NCBI GenBank assembly: GCA_002368685.1 | Contig: DFEN01000085.1 | Coordinates: 1 to 9,164 of the forward strand | Length of the DNA stretch: 9,164 nucleotides | DNA from: Lachnospiraceae bacterium UBA3801 | GTDB lineage: Bacteria > Bacillota > Clostridia > Lachnospirales > Lachnospiraceae | Direction of reading: 5' to 3' | In this document: piece by piece, positions 1 to 6,949 of the stretch | How the letters are laid out: the number at the start of each line of letters is the position of its first letter | Position numbering within the stretch: position 1 is the first letter of the stretch | Notes under the pieces: model-generated | Told to the model about the DNA's origin: nothing | Seen by the model: only the letters and a program-made list of their open reading frames with translations | Database searches by the model: none | Made by a program: the position numbers and the translations under genes

Positions 1-656
1 CTCATGGTATCAAAACTCCGGTTGCTAATATCAAGCTGTATGCAGATGCGATAAGCACGGGTCTCTATCAGGAAAATGGAGAGATAAACAAGAGTGACGC
101 AGAGATAGCGGGTAAGATTAGTAAGAATGCAGATGATATTACGGAAATAGTGAAGGAGCTTATAGATAAAACCTCTGGAACTGTTGTGGATTTTGAACCG
201 GATATAAGTCCGTTCTATCTGAAGGAGCTGGTGGAATTTCTTGAAGAGGAATATAGCAATAGATTAAATGTGCTGAGTATTCCTTTTGATTTTGAGATGA
301 ATCATAATGCGATGGTAAAGAGCGATAAGAGTGGCATTTGTAGGATTCTCTCTCAAATAATGGAAAATGCTATTAAGTATGGAAATGGTGAAGGTATAAA
401 CGTTAATCTAAATAAAGAAGAGGATGGATACTATTTCGTTATTAAGAATAAGGGAAATGTTCTCAGTGAGAAAGAGCTGCCATATATATTCAATAGCTTC
501 TGGCGTGGTTCAAATGCTGAAAAGGTAGGCGGCAATGGAATAGGTCTTTTCGAAGCAAAAAAGATAGCCCAATGTCTTTACGGGGATATATATGTTAAAG
601 CAAATTCCGAGGAAAACGAAATGGAATTTGATATATATATCCCAGATAACATTTAG
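1..656 (+). CDS. Sensor histidine kinase, C-terminal part (5' end outside window)
   Basis: This is the catalytic half of a two-component sensor kinase, which autophosphorylates on His and passes phosphate to a response regulator. The frame is open from base 3, so the true start lies upstream and the sensor/membrane part is missing. The first full codons read S-H-G-I-K-T-P, the HisKA H-box with the phospho-acceptor His at bases 3-5. A dimerisation helix follows, then a HATPase_c domain: N-box with MENAIKY (about 363-383), a G1 region reading NKGN, an F-box (IFNSFWRG, about 489-512) and a clear G2 box GGNGIGL (about 528-548). It ends at TAG 654-656. Two positions are unusual: the residue after His is Gly rather than Glu/Asp, and the usual G1 Asp is Asn. 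About 217 residues are visible. A cognate regulator would be expected upstream. The kinase call is secure; the signal sensed is unknown. Confidence 0.93.
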   Translation, partial: HGIKTPVANIKLYADAISTGLYQENGEINKSDAEIAGKISKNADDITEIVKELIDKTSGTVVDFEPDISPFYLKELVEFLEEEYSNRLNVLSIPFDFEMNHNAMVKSDKSGICRILSQIMENAIKYGNGEGINVNLNKEEDGYYFVIKNKGNVLSEKELPYIFNSFWRGSNAEKVGGNGIGLFEAKKIAQCLYGDIYVKANSEENEMEFDIYIPDNI

Positions 657-668
657 GCTATGGGCGTA

Positions 669-2021
669 TTATATACCTAGTATATGAGATGCAAGCTGGA
701 AATAGATAATCAGTGATAAAGCATCTACGATTGTTGTGATAAATGGACTCGCCATAACGGCCGGGTCAAAACCAACTCTTTTTGCAAGGATAGGAAGTGA
801 ACATCCAACGAACTTTGCAACTACTACTGTAAGGAGAAGTGTGCTGCATACAACAGCTGCAATAACAACGGATACCTTATCGAATATAAGAAGCTTAGTG
901 AAGTTGGCAAGTGCAAGGGTTGCTCCACATAGGAGTGCAACTAATATCTCCTTTCCTTGTATCCTGAATATATCCCTGAATTCTATCTCATCCAGTGAAA
1001 GACCACGAATGATAGATACAGAAGCCTGGGAACCGGCATTTCCGCCTGTGTCCATCAGCATAGGTATGTAAGCTGTAAGTATTACATATCTTCCAAGCGC
1101 GCTCTCGTATCTTGTGATAATAGCACCCGTAAAGGTAGCTGATATCATGAGTAGGAGTAGCCATGGTATACGCTTCTTGTAGGTCTCGAAAAAGCCTGTA
1201 CTGATATATGGCTTATCAGTAGGGGTAATAGCGGCCATCATTTCGATATCCTCTGTATTCTCTTCCTGGATGACATCGATAGCATCATCGACGGTAACGA
1301 TACCCACCAGACGGTTTTCCTGATCTACGATAGGAATGGTTGTCAGGTTGTACTTTGCCATATCCTTGGCAACCTGCTCCTGATCGTCAAGAGTGTTAGC
1401 GGAAATGATATTTGTCTCCATCAGGTCTTCGATCAAAGTATCCTTTGGAACCAGGAACATTTCCTTGAGGCTGACGGTACCTTGAAGCTTACGGAAAGGA
1501 TCGATTACGTAGCAAGTGTAAATGTCCTCTTTCTCGTCAGCAGTACGACGTATTCTCTCGAAGGCATCCGCCACGGTCATGTCGCTTTTTAGGCTCATGT
1601 ACTCAGTGGTCATAACAGAACCCGCGCTGTCCTCAGGATACTTCAGGAGTTCGTTTATCTCCTTACGAGTTTCGGGATCAGCGTGTCTGAGTATTTTATT
1701 TACAACGATTGCCGGCATCTCTTCTACAAGGTCAACGGCATCATCTATGTACATTTCTGCAATGACCTCTTGAATCTCTCGGTCATTAAAGGCTCTGATA
1801 AGGGTTTCCTGTTCTTCATGTTCCATCTCAGCGAAAATATCAGCGGCATCTTCCTTCGGGAGCATTCTATATAAAAGGAGAAGCTTCTCCTCGGGTACTT
1901 CGCCAAGTAACTGAGCAACGTCAATAGGATTTGCCTCTTTCAGCAAATCTCGTAGCTCCGCAAACTTTCGCTCTTCAAGTAGTGCCATAACTTCTTCAAC
2001 GTCTATTATTTTCTCATCCAT
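669..2021 (-). CDS. mgtE: Magnesium transporter MgtE
   Basis: This 450-residue protein matches the usual length and domain order of MgtE, a homodimeric Mg2+ channel of the cytoplasmic membrane gated by intracellular Mg2+. Residues 1-130 form the acidic helical N-domain ending in the conserved LLKYPEDSAGSVMT stretch. Residues about 131-255 are two CBS domains, followed by a connecting plug helix (about 258-280) and five predicted membrane segments (about 285-450). Family hallmarks are MLMDTGGNAGSQ (322-332) in the pore domain and DPAVMASPFITTIVDALSL (419-437), whose Asp433 corresponds to the essential pore aspartate. The start is supported by an AGGAGG site at 2030-2035, eight bases upstream. 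It converges on the histidine kinase with only 12 bp between the stops and is divergent from corA. The leader is too short for an M-box riboswitch, so control is more likely at the protein level through the CBS domains. Confidence 0.97.
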   Translation of the reverse strand: MDEKIIDVEEVMALLEERKFAELRDLLKEANPIDVAQLLGEVPEEKLLLLYRMLPKEDAADIFAEMEHEEQETLIRAFNDREIQEVIAEMYIDDAVDLVEEMPAIVVNKILRHADPETRKEINELLKYPEDSAGSVMTTEYMSLKSDMTVADAFERIRRTADEKEDIYTCYVIDPFRKLQGTVSLKEMFLVPKDTLIEDLMETNIISANTLDDQEQVAKDMAKYNLTTIPIVDQENRLVGIVTVDDAIDVIQEENTEDIEMMAAITPTDKPYISTGFFETYKKRIPWLLLLMISATFTGAIITRYESALGRYVILTAYIPMLMDTGGNAGSQASVSIIRGLSLDEIEFRDIFRIQGKEILVALLCGATLALANFTKLLIFDKVSVVIAAVVCSTLLLTVVVAKFVGCSLPILAKRVGFDPAVMASPFITTIVDALSLIIYFQLASHILGI

Positions 2022-2078
2022 AGCACATACCTCCTGACATAACTTTTTTTTGAAACCCTTTTATTCTCAGGAAACTCT

Positions 2079-2107
2079 ATTATATCATTTTGAAGAAGAT
2101 TTTTACA
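2079..2107 (-). promoter_or_regulatory. Predicted sigma-A promoter of mgtE (extended -10)
   Basis: Read on the minus strand, a perfect TATAAT lies at 2084-2079, preceded by TG and one base (an extended -10). A weak -35 (TGTAAA, 2107-2102) is 17 bases upstream. Transcription would start near 2072, leaving a leader of about 50 bases with the AGGAGG site. The extended -10 can compensate for the poor -35. This is a motif reading only. Confidence 0.6.
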
Positions 2108-2149
2108 GTCGTTTTATTATGTTTTTAAGCCTTGAAAATAGATATATTC

Positions 2150-2179
2150 TTGAAAATGTGTATAGAGACATAGTATTAT
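2150..2179 (+). promoter_or_regulatory. Predicted sigma-A promoter of corA
   Basis: TTGAAA (2150-2155) and TATTAT (2174-2179) are separated by 18 bases, each one base off consensus or nearly so. Transcription would start near 2186, about 45 bases before the corA start. No other element in this 210-bp divergent region fits as well on this strand. It does not overlap the mgtE promoter, so the two genes can be transcribed independently. Confidence 0.45.
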
Positions 2180-2231
2180 AAATCTAGGGTTTAAAAGGAT
2201 AGTGATAGTAACAGATTGAAAGGGGTTCTAA

Positions 2232-3149
2232 ATGTATTATCTAATCAAAACCACTCTTACTGAATGTAGCGAGGAAGATATCCATAAGGGCGAATATCAG
2301 TATGTTGTTGTGCTCACAGTTGATGAATGGAAGCAGCAACAAAGCAGCTTTGATATGGGAATCGAGTTGGATATTGATCCAAATGATATACACAATACTA
2401 AGGCCGAGGTAAACTATGATTCCCTGACGGGAACATTTTCAGTTCCAAGTAGAAGTGATATAAGTGGAAACGATTACCAGTATGCCTTTGCTCTTGATGA
2501 GAAGGGAATAGTTTTCATTGATTCAACAGGCGTTGTGGATAGAATGATAAAGAGGATTGCGAGAACTAAGAGGTGGAAGTTTCCATGCCTCGAGAGATTC
2601 ATCTATGACTTCCTGGAACTTATAATAAGTCGTGATCTGTCTATCCTCGAGAAGTTCGAGAAGGAGCTGAATGAGATAGAGGACGACATGATGGATGTTT
2701 CTACACAGACGGGCCTTACAAGGGTAAATGAAATCCGTAGTAATATACGTGAGCTTAGAATTCATTATGAACAGCTGATCGACTTCGGACAGGAGCTGCA
2801 GGAGAATGAAAATAATTTCTTCAAGGCAGAGAATACCAGATATTTCAGATTGTTTACCGATAGAGTTACAAGACTTCACGATACTGCATCCTCACTTCGA
2901 GATTTCACTATGCAGCTCCGTGATATGTACCATACTCAGGTAGACGTTAAGCAGAACCGTATAATGACGCTGCTTACCGTAGTTACAACAATCTTCATGC
3001 CCCTTACACTTATAGTAGGTTGGTATGGAATGAACTTCAAATATATGCCAGAACTGAATACCCGGTGGGGCTATCCGGTAGTTATACTTGTGAGTATCCT
3101 AATAAGCGTTGGAGAGCTTTGGTTTTTTAAGAAGAAGAAGTGGCTGTAG
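2232..3149 (+). CDS. corA: CorA-family magnesium/divalent cation transporter
   Basis: This 305-residue protein has the CorA/MIT layout: a soluble N-terminal alpha/beta domain (1 to about 115), a long helical stalk (about 120-240) rich in charged residues, and two C-terminal membrane helices (about 245-265 and 280-299). The signature Tyr-Gly-Met-Asn of the pore mouth is present (265-268) and is followed by the typical MPEL loop (272-275). CorA assembles as a homopentamer in the cytoplasmic membrane and admits Mg2+ (some members Co2+, Ni2+ or Zn2+). The C-terminus ends in a Lys run (KKKK) on the cytoplasmic side, as is usual. The start follows an AAAGGGG ribosome binding site at about 2219-2225. 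It is divergent from mgtE, and its last 23 bp overlap the 3' end of the AraC-type gene on the other strand. The family call is firm; the exact ion preference is inferred. Confidence 0.96.
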   Translation: MYYLIKTTLTECSEEDIHKGEYQYVVVLTVDEWKQQQSSFDMGIELDIDPNDIHNTKAEVNYDSLTGTFSVPSRSDISGNDYQYAFALDEKGIVFIDSTGVVDRMIKRIARTKRWKFPCLERFIYDFLELIISRDLSILEKFEKELNEIEDDMMDVSTQTGLTRVNEIRSNIRELRIHYEQLIDFGQELQENENNFFKAENTRYFRLFTDRVTRLHDTASSLRDFTMQLRDMYHTQVDVKQNRIMTLLTVVTTIFMPLTLIVGWYGMNFKYMPELNTRWGYPVVILVSILISVGELWFFKKKKWL

Positions 3150-4065
3150 AGTCACCAGTCTGCTCCGCTGTATCCTGAATGGCCCAGGCTTTTCTATACT
3201 CGCGAGGGGAAACTCCGAAAATCTTCTTAAACATTTCAGACATATAGCTGGTTCCGTTGAAGCCGGTGATGGTTGCAATTTCAGATAAAGGTTGAGTCGT
3301 CGTGCGTAGTAGCTCGGCGACTTTTCTTACGCGGTAATTTAGGAGATAGTTGATAGGACTGTCTCCTACGTATTTGTGAAATATTTTATTGCATAGTGAT
3401 TTACTGATATTTCCACTGGTTGCGATGTCGTCAAGAGTTATAGTGCTCTTATAATTTTTCTGAATATAGTACATCATAGTTTTGAAGGACTTAGAATGTA
3501 CATCTGTCTCTGCTTCGTCATCTAACATTCCGTAGCTCTTGCTCTGGGTCATTATTATTTCCCATATATCAAAGAGCTTCTTAGTTATCTGGAAGGGATC
3601 TCTTCTAATGTTAGGGAGTGAAAGCATGATGTCTCTTATATTCTTTGTATTCTCATTTATATATCTAAAACGAAGATAGCTAATATTGGAGTTGCCTAGG
3701 ATTGGCTGAAGTGCCTGCATTTCCACAGCGACAGAGGAGTTGAGTATATTTGGGTGAACAATGAAAATGACATAGGTGGCTGTATCGTCATCCAGCGCGA
3801 TGCTGTAATGAATCTGATTTGAGTTAACGAATATAGTATCTCCGGCATTCAGGACTATTATCTGTCCGTTGACAGAGTAAGCCATCCTTCCACTCTTAAC
3901 AGTTACTAGCTCTATGTCCTCGTGGAAATGTGGAACCTTCTCCCAGGTTACATTTGGCCTGATCCAACCATCGTAGATATATGATGGAAAGGAATCATCA
4001 TCATAGTTTACCTGCTCGGAACCGTCCTCTCTTTTGACTATTAACCCCATCAATTCTCGCTTCAT
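3127..4065 (-). CDS. AraC-family transcriptional regulator with cupin sensor domain
   Basis: This 312-residue DNA-binding regulator has an N-terminal cupin-like ligand domain (about 35-105, including HFHEDIELVTVKSGRMAY and LNAGDTIFV) and a C-terminal AraC double helix-turn-helix (about 195-293). The second recognition unit reads LSEIATITGFNGTSYMSEMFKKIFG (260-284) and ends in the family motif SPREYRK. Start choice is supported by AAAGGGG on the minus strand (4079-4073), seven bases before ATG. A Ser/Thr-rich tail of about 18 residues follows the DNA-binding domain and is encoded partly antisense to the end of corA (23-bp overlap). The gene is divergent from the ABC exporter operon across a 235-bp region full of repeats, so it very likely controls that operon and possibly itself. 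The cupin suggests a small-molecule effector such as a sugar or metabolite; its identity is not readable. Confidence 0.94.
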   Translation of the reverse strand: MKRELMGLIVKREDGSEQVNYDDDSFPSYIYDGWIRPNVTWEKVPHFHEDIELVTVKSGRMAYSVNGQIIVLNAGDTIFVNSNQIHYSIALDDDTATYVIFIVHPNILNSSVAVEMQALQPILGNSNISYLRFRYINENTKNIRDIMLSLPNIRRDPFQITKKLFDIWEIIMTQSKSYGMLDDEAETDVHSKSFKTMMYYIQKNYKSTITLDDIATSGNISKSLCNKIFHKYVGDSPINYLLNYRVRKVAELLRTTTQPLSEIATITGFNGTSYMSEMFKKIFGVSPREYRKAWAIQDTAEQTGDSTATSSS

Positions 4066-4100
4066 TGATTTACCCCTTTATAAAATGCTGTAGTCAAAAT

Positions 4101-4177
4101 AGTTTTATAACAATTTGATATGCAAATATTAAGTTTTATAACAATGTTACATAATTAAACAATATTGTTATAAAATT
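4101..4177. repeat. Three copies of a 14-bp repeat, candidate operator array
   Basis: AGTTTTATAACAAT occurs exactly at 4101-4114 and 4132-4145, and in inverted orientation with one mismatch at 4164-4177 (ATTGTTATAAAATT). Centres are 31 and 32 bp apart, close to three helical turns, so all three would lie on the same DNA face. The third copy overlaps a perfect 12-bp palindrome, AACAATATTGTT (4158-4169), and the second overlaps TAACA-A-TGTTA (4139-4149). The array sits just upstream of the AraC-type gene, within its probable promoter region, and upstream of the ABC operon. The copies are directly visible; the operator role is inferred from position and phasing. Confidence 0.7.
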
Positions 4178-4180
4178 AAG

Positions 4181-4208
4181 GCGTTTATACCGTATAAATG
4201 CGTTTATA
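4181..4208 (+). promoter_or_regulatory. Direct repeat and palindrome upstream of the exporter promoter
   Basis: GCGTTTATA occurs at 4181-4189 and 4200-4208, 19 bp apart. Between them TTTATAC and GTATAAA form a perfect 7-bp inverted pair around one base (4184-4198). The downstream copy covers the place where a -35 box would sit for the TATAAT at 4222. Direct half-sites about two turns apart overlapping the -35 are the classic geometry for activation by AraC-family proteins. The core GTTTATA resembles the GTTTTATA core of the upstream 14-bp repeats. Binding is inferred. Confidence 0.5.
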
Positions 4209-4221
4209 AATACAATATACT

Positions 4222-4227
4222 TATAAT
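4222..4227 (+). promoter_or_regulatory. Predicted -10 box of the ABC exporter operon
   Basis: A perfect TATAAT lies about 75 bases before the ATPase start. No good -35 lies 16-18 bases upstream (TGCGTT at the 17-base position), and there is no TG extension. A consensus -10 with a missing -35, beside the direct repeats described at 4181-4208, fits an activator-dependent promoter. Transcription would start near 4234. Confidence 0.5.
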
Positions 4228-4300
4228 TGTAATTGATGTCAATACAGTTTAATTATTAGCGGTTAAAAACGTGGAAAGTGAAAGTTAAGAGGGATAAGTT

Positions 4301-5245
4301 ATGGCAAATGAAGTAGTAGTAATGAAAAATGTTAGTAAGGAATTCAAGGTTCTGAATCGCCATGAGGGATTAAAGGGTAGTCTTCGGGATCTCTTTTCTA
4401 GAGATTATAAGATTATCAAAGCTGTAGATGACGTATCGTTATCCGTTGAAAAGGGCGAGATCATAGGATATCTGGGACCGAATGGAGCGGGCAAGTCGAC
4501 TACTATCAAGATGATGACGGGAGTTCTGGAGCCTACAACTGGCGATATAATGGTAAATGACCTAGTGCCTTACAAGGAAAGAACTAGAAATTCTGAAAAT
4601 ATAGGTGTTGTTTTTGGACAGCGTAGTCAGCTGTGGTGGAACCTTCCACTGATTGAATCCTTTAAACTGCTCAGAGATATCTACATGGTTCCAGAGAAGG
4701 ATTACCAAGATATACTCGAGCTTTATCGTTCACTCGTAGATATTGAACCAATCCTACATAAGCCTGTTCGTCAAATGTCCCTTGGACAGAGAACTCTTAG
4801 TGATATACTTGCAGCATTTCTGCATAATCCAGGTATTGTGTTCCTAGATGAACCTACTATTGGACTGGATGTATCTATGAAGGCAAAGATCAGAGAGCTT
4901 ATAAAGGGACTCAACGAGGTGAAGGAGACTACGGTTATTCTTACAACACATGATATGGGCGACGTGGATGCTCTCTGCAAAAGAATCATTATCATAGATG
5001 AGGGTAAGAAGATATATGACAATGATATCGAGCATCTGAAGAACTTCTTTGGTTCTTATAGAACTCTGCGTATGCGCCTCGAGGATGGGTCTTGGGACGA
5101 GCGTGTAATAGATGAGAAAAAGACTGACGTAATGCATGTTATCCAGGAGACTCAGAAAGCACACAAGATCAAGGATATACAGCTGGAAGAAATCTCTACA
5201 GAAGAGGTTATTAGAAAAATATATGAAGGGAGCAAAGCGTCATGA
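4301..5245 (+). CDS. ABC-2 type exporter, ATP-binding subunit
   Basis: This 314-residue nucleotide-binding subunit powers the two permeases encoded next. Motifs are complete: Walker A GPNGAGKST (59-67), Q-loop Gln107 in a VVFGQRSQLWWNLP stretch typical of the COG4586-like branch (recalled, not searched), signature MSLGQ (159-163), Walker B FLDEP (181-185), D-loop GLD (188-190) and the switch His217. A C-terminal extension of about 75 residues after the core domain is usual for ABC-2 ATPases. Just after the signature the protein reads RTLSDIL where relatives I recall have an Arg/Glu-rich RMRxE-like stretch, a mild departure. The start follows AAGAGGG (4287-4293) by seven bases. Its TGA overlaps the next ATG by four bases (ATGA), implying translational coupling. 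The substrate is unknown; relatives export antimicrobials, lipids or polysaccharides. Confidence 0.95.
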   Translation: MANEVVVMKNVSKEFKVLNRHEGLKGSLRDLFSRDYKIIKAVDDVSLSVEKGEIIGYLGPNGAGKSTTIKMMTGVLEPTTGDIMVNDLVPYKERTRNSENIGVVFGQRSQLWWNLPLIESFKLLRDIYMVPEKDYQDILELYRSLVDIEPILHKPVRQMSLGQRTLSDILAAFLHNPGIVFLDEPTIGLDVSMKAKIRELIKGLNEVKETTVILTTHDMGDVDALCKRIIIIDEGKKIYDNDIEHLKNFFGSYRTLRMRLEDGSWDERVIDEKKTDVMHVIQETQKAHKIKDIQLEEISTEEVIRKIYEGSKAS

Positions 5246-6054
5246 ATAAAGCTAAAAAACTAACGTCGCTGACTCGGGCTGGAATCGTAGAAGCGCTTCA
5301 GTTTAGACTCGGCACAATCACGACTCTTTTTGGCAATCTGATATATCTTGCTCTCGTATATTTTCTCTGGAAGTCTATTTATGCTTCCAGCGGAACTGAC
5401 ACAGTAAATGGAATGACCTTTTACGATACAATGATATATCTGATACTTGCGACGGCGATTTTTAATTTTCTTGAAATGTTTATCGTGTGGGACATGAGCC
5501 GTGCTATTCAGTCAGGTGAAATAATCATGCACTTACTTAAACCAATGAAGTATAGACTGTATACCTTCTGGAGTTATTCAGGAGCACACGTGGTTTCATT
5601 TTTCCTGACATTTATACCTACCTTTGTTGTAGTCATGGTGATAACTAAGGGCGCGATTCCTGTAGGAATGAACCTTGTATTTTTTGTTATTTCTCTAATG
5701 CTGGCGCTTATCATCAATTTCAATATTGAGATGCTGGTTGCGCCTATCTGTCTCTATACAGAATCCACTTGGGGCATAAATATTGTTAAGGAAACTATTG
5801 TGCTGCTTCTATCGGGAGCAACTATACCACTTGCCTTCTTTCCTACAGCGCTTAGAAAGGTCGTTGAGTATCTGCCTTTTAGAGCGGTTTATGATATACC
5901 ACTTTCAATTATGCTGAGGAAGAATGGTTCTGATAATTTAAAGGGGCTAGCTACTCTTCTAGGAGTACAGCTTGCTTGGTGTATAGTTCTGACTATAGCC
6001 GGCAACCTTTTCTGGAATCATGCGGTGAAGAAGATTACAGTGAATGGAGGTTAA
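5242..6054 (+). CDS. ABC-2 family exporter, permease subunit 1
   Basis: This 270-residue integral membrane protein has about six hydrophobic segments (near residues 24-44, 60-80, 116-136, 143-168, 181-201 and 237-256). After the second segment comes an Arg-x-Ile-x-x-Gly-Glu-Ile...Leu-Lys-Pro stretch (87-101), and before the last is a hydrophobic SGATIPLAFFP...LPF block (191-213). Both resemble the DUF990/ABC-2 permeases that pair with COG4586-type ATPases (COG4587-like, from memory). It would form a heterodimeric channel with the following permease. Its start overlaps the ATPase stop by four bases and is served by AAGGGAG (about 5226-5232). Its stop lies four bases before the next start. It carries no signal peptide other than its membrane helices. 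Confidence 0.9.
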   Translation: MNKAKKLTSLTRAGIVEALQFRLGTITTLFGNLIYLALVYFLWKSIYASSGTDTVNGMTFYDTMIYLILATAIFNFLEMFIVWDMSRAIQSGEIIMHLLKPMKYRLYTFWSYSGAHVVSFFLTFIPTFVVVMVITKGAIPVGMNLVFFVISLMLALIINFNIEMLVAPICLYTESTWGINIVKETIVLLLSGATIPLAFFPTALRKVVEYLPFRAVYDIPLSIMLRKNGSDNLKGLATLLGVQLAWCIVLTIAGNLFWNHAVKKITVNGG

Positions 6055-6058
6055 AGGT

Positions 6059-6895
6059 ATGTCTAGTATAGAAAAAACTGTCGAAAAGAAAAACAATAAA
6101 AGAGGCCTCCTGTTCTATTTATCGATATATAGAAAAATTCTTATGCAGGACCTCAAGAGTAAAATGAGCTACCGTGCAGATTTTATCATATCGACTTTTG
6201 GTATGATTATGACAAATCTGTCTGGCTTTGTGACATTTATGATCCTTTTCCATAATTTTCCTAGCATAAATGGGTGGGACTATCATCACATGCTTTTCCT
6301 ATATGGATTCTCACTTATCGCGCTTACTCCAGTTCAGTGCTTTTTTGATAACAACTGGAATCTGAGATTTATGGTGCGTTCGGGAGACTTCATCAAGTAT
6401 TGCTTTAGACCTATAAATGTATTCTTCTACTTTATATCGGAAGTATTTGATGTGAAGGGGATCGGCCAGTTTATTTTTGGTATGGGTACATTTATCTATG
6501 CTTGGGCAAAGATAGGAATTCCTGTAAATGTTATAACTATCATGCAGGCAGTACTTTTTCTTATTACTGCATCGCTCTTTATGATTGCAATAATGAATGC
6601 TGCGGCAGCGACCTGCTTCTGGATTATTAATTCGGGGTATGTAATGGTTATTATGTTTAGATTCAAGGATTTTGCTAAGTACCCAGCGAGTATCTTTAAT
6701 GGAGTATTCAGATTTATCTTTACATTTCTGATACCTATTGCTTTTGTAGCCTACTATCCAAGCTTAGTTTTTGTGACACCTGATAATGTTCCGCTTCTTT
6801 CGTGGCTATCTCCACTGATTGGTGCATTTTTCTTCTATCTCAGCTACAAGTTCTGGATGCTGGGAGTGAGAAAATATGATTTTACAGGTTCGTGA
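6059..6895 (+). CDS. ABC-2 family exporter, permease subunit 2
   Basis: This second permease of 278 residues has a charged cytoplasmic N-terminus and about six membrane segments (near 43-65, 76-95, 121-147, 157-190, 213-236 and 247-264). Characteristic stretches are GDFIKYCFRPINVFFYF (109-125) and FAKYPASIFNGVFRFIFTF (205-223), which I associate with COG3694-like permeases. A longer frame opens at ATG 6044 within the preceding gene, but GGAGG at 6046-6050 overlaps that codon and lies eight bases before ATG 6059, so 6059 is preferred. That places the start four bases after the preceding stop. Together with the ATPase and the first permease it completes an exporter of two different membrane subunits and a probable ATPase dimer. 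No terminator hairpin is evident after its stop. Confidence 0.9.
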   Translation: MSSIEKTVEKKNNKRGLLFYLSIYRKILMQDLKSKMSYRADFIISTFGMIMTNLSGFVTFMILFHNFPSINGWDYHHMLFLYGFSLIALTPVQCFFDNNWNLRFMVRSGDFIKYCFRPINVFFYFISEVFDVKGIGQFIFGMGTFIYAWAKIGIPVNVITIMQAVLFLITASLFMIAIMNAAAATCFWIINSGYVMVIMFRFKDFAKYPASIFNGVFRFIFTFLIPIAFVAYYPSLVFVTPDNVPLLSWLSPLIGAFFFYLSYKFWMLGVRKYDFTGS

Positions 6896-6921
6896 AAGTA
6901 TTAGTACGAGCAATAAAAATA

Positions 6922-6930
6922 TGGTAGAAT
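6922..6930 (+). promoter_or_regulatory. Possible extended -10 promoter for the Nudix/CDF pair
   Basis: TG, one base and TAGAAT (6925-6930) form an extended -10 about 20 bases before the Nudix start. The -35 position (6902-6907) is poor. The resulting leader would be only about 13 bases yet would still hold the AAGGAG site. Read-through from the exporter operon, 54 bases upstream, is an alternative. Confidence 0.3.
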
Positions 6931-6949
6931 AAAGCCCTAAGGAGTGAAT

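Noticed and set aside
671..685. Hairpin between the convergent kinase and mgtE genes as a shared terminator
   Set aside because: ATATAC and GTATAT pair around three bases, but the stem is AT-only apart from one G-C pair, lies within the last codons of mgtE and has no T-run on either strand.
736..1071. Open frame of about 111 codons on the + strand
   Set aside because: It lies wholly antisense to the conserved membrane domain of mgtE, has no ribosome binding site and no recognisable protein features. The same applies to the shorter antisense frames within mgtE, corA, the ABC ATPase, the Nudix and the CDF genes.
2022..2072. M-box (Mg2+) riboswitch upstream of mgtE
   Set aside because: The predicted leader is only about 50 bases, with no multi-helix fold or terminator; an M-box needs well over 100 bases.
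6044..6058. Earlier ATG start for the second permease
   Set aside because: The codon overlaps the GGAGG site and the preceding gene; ATG 6059 has ideal eight-base spacing.
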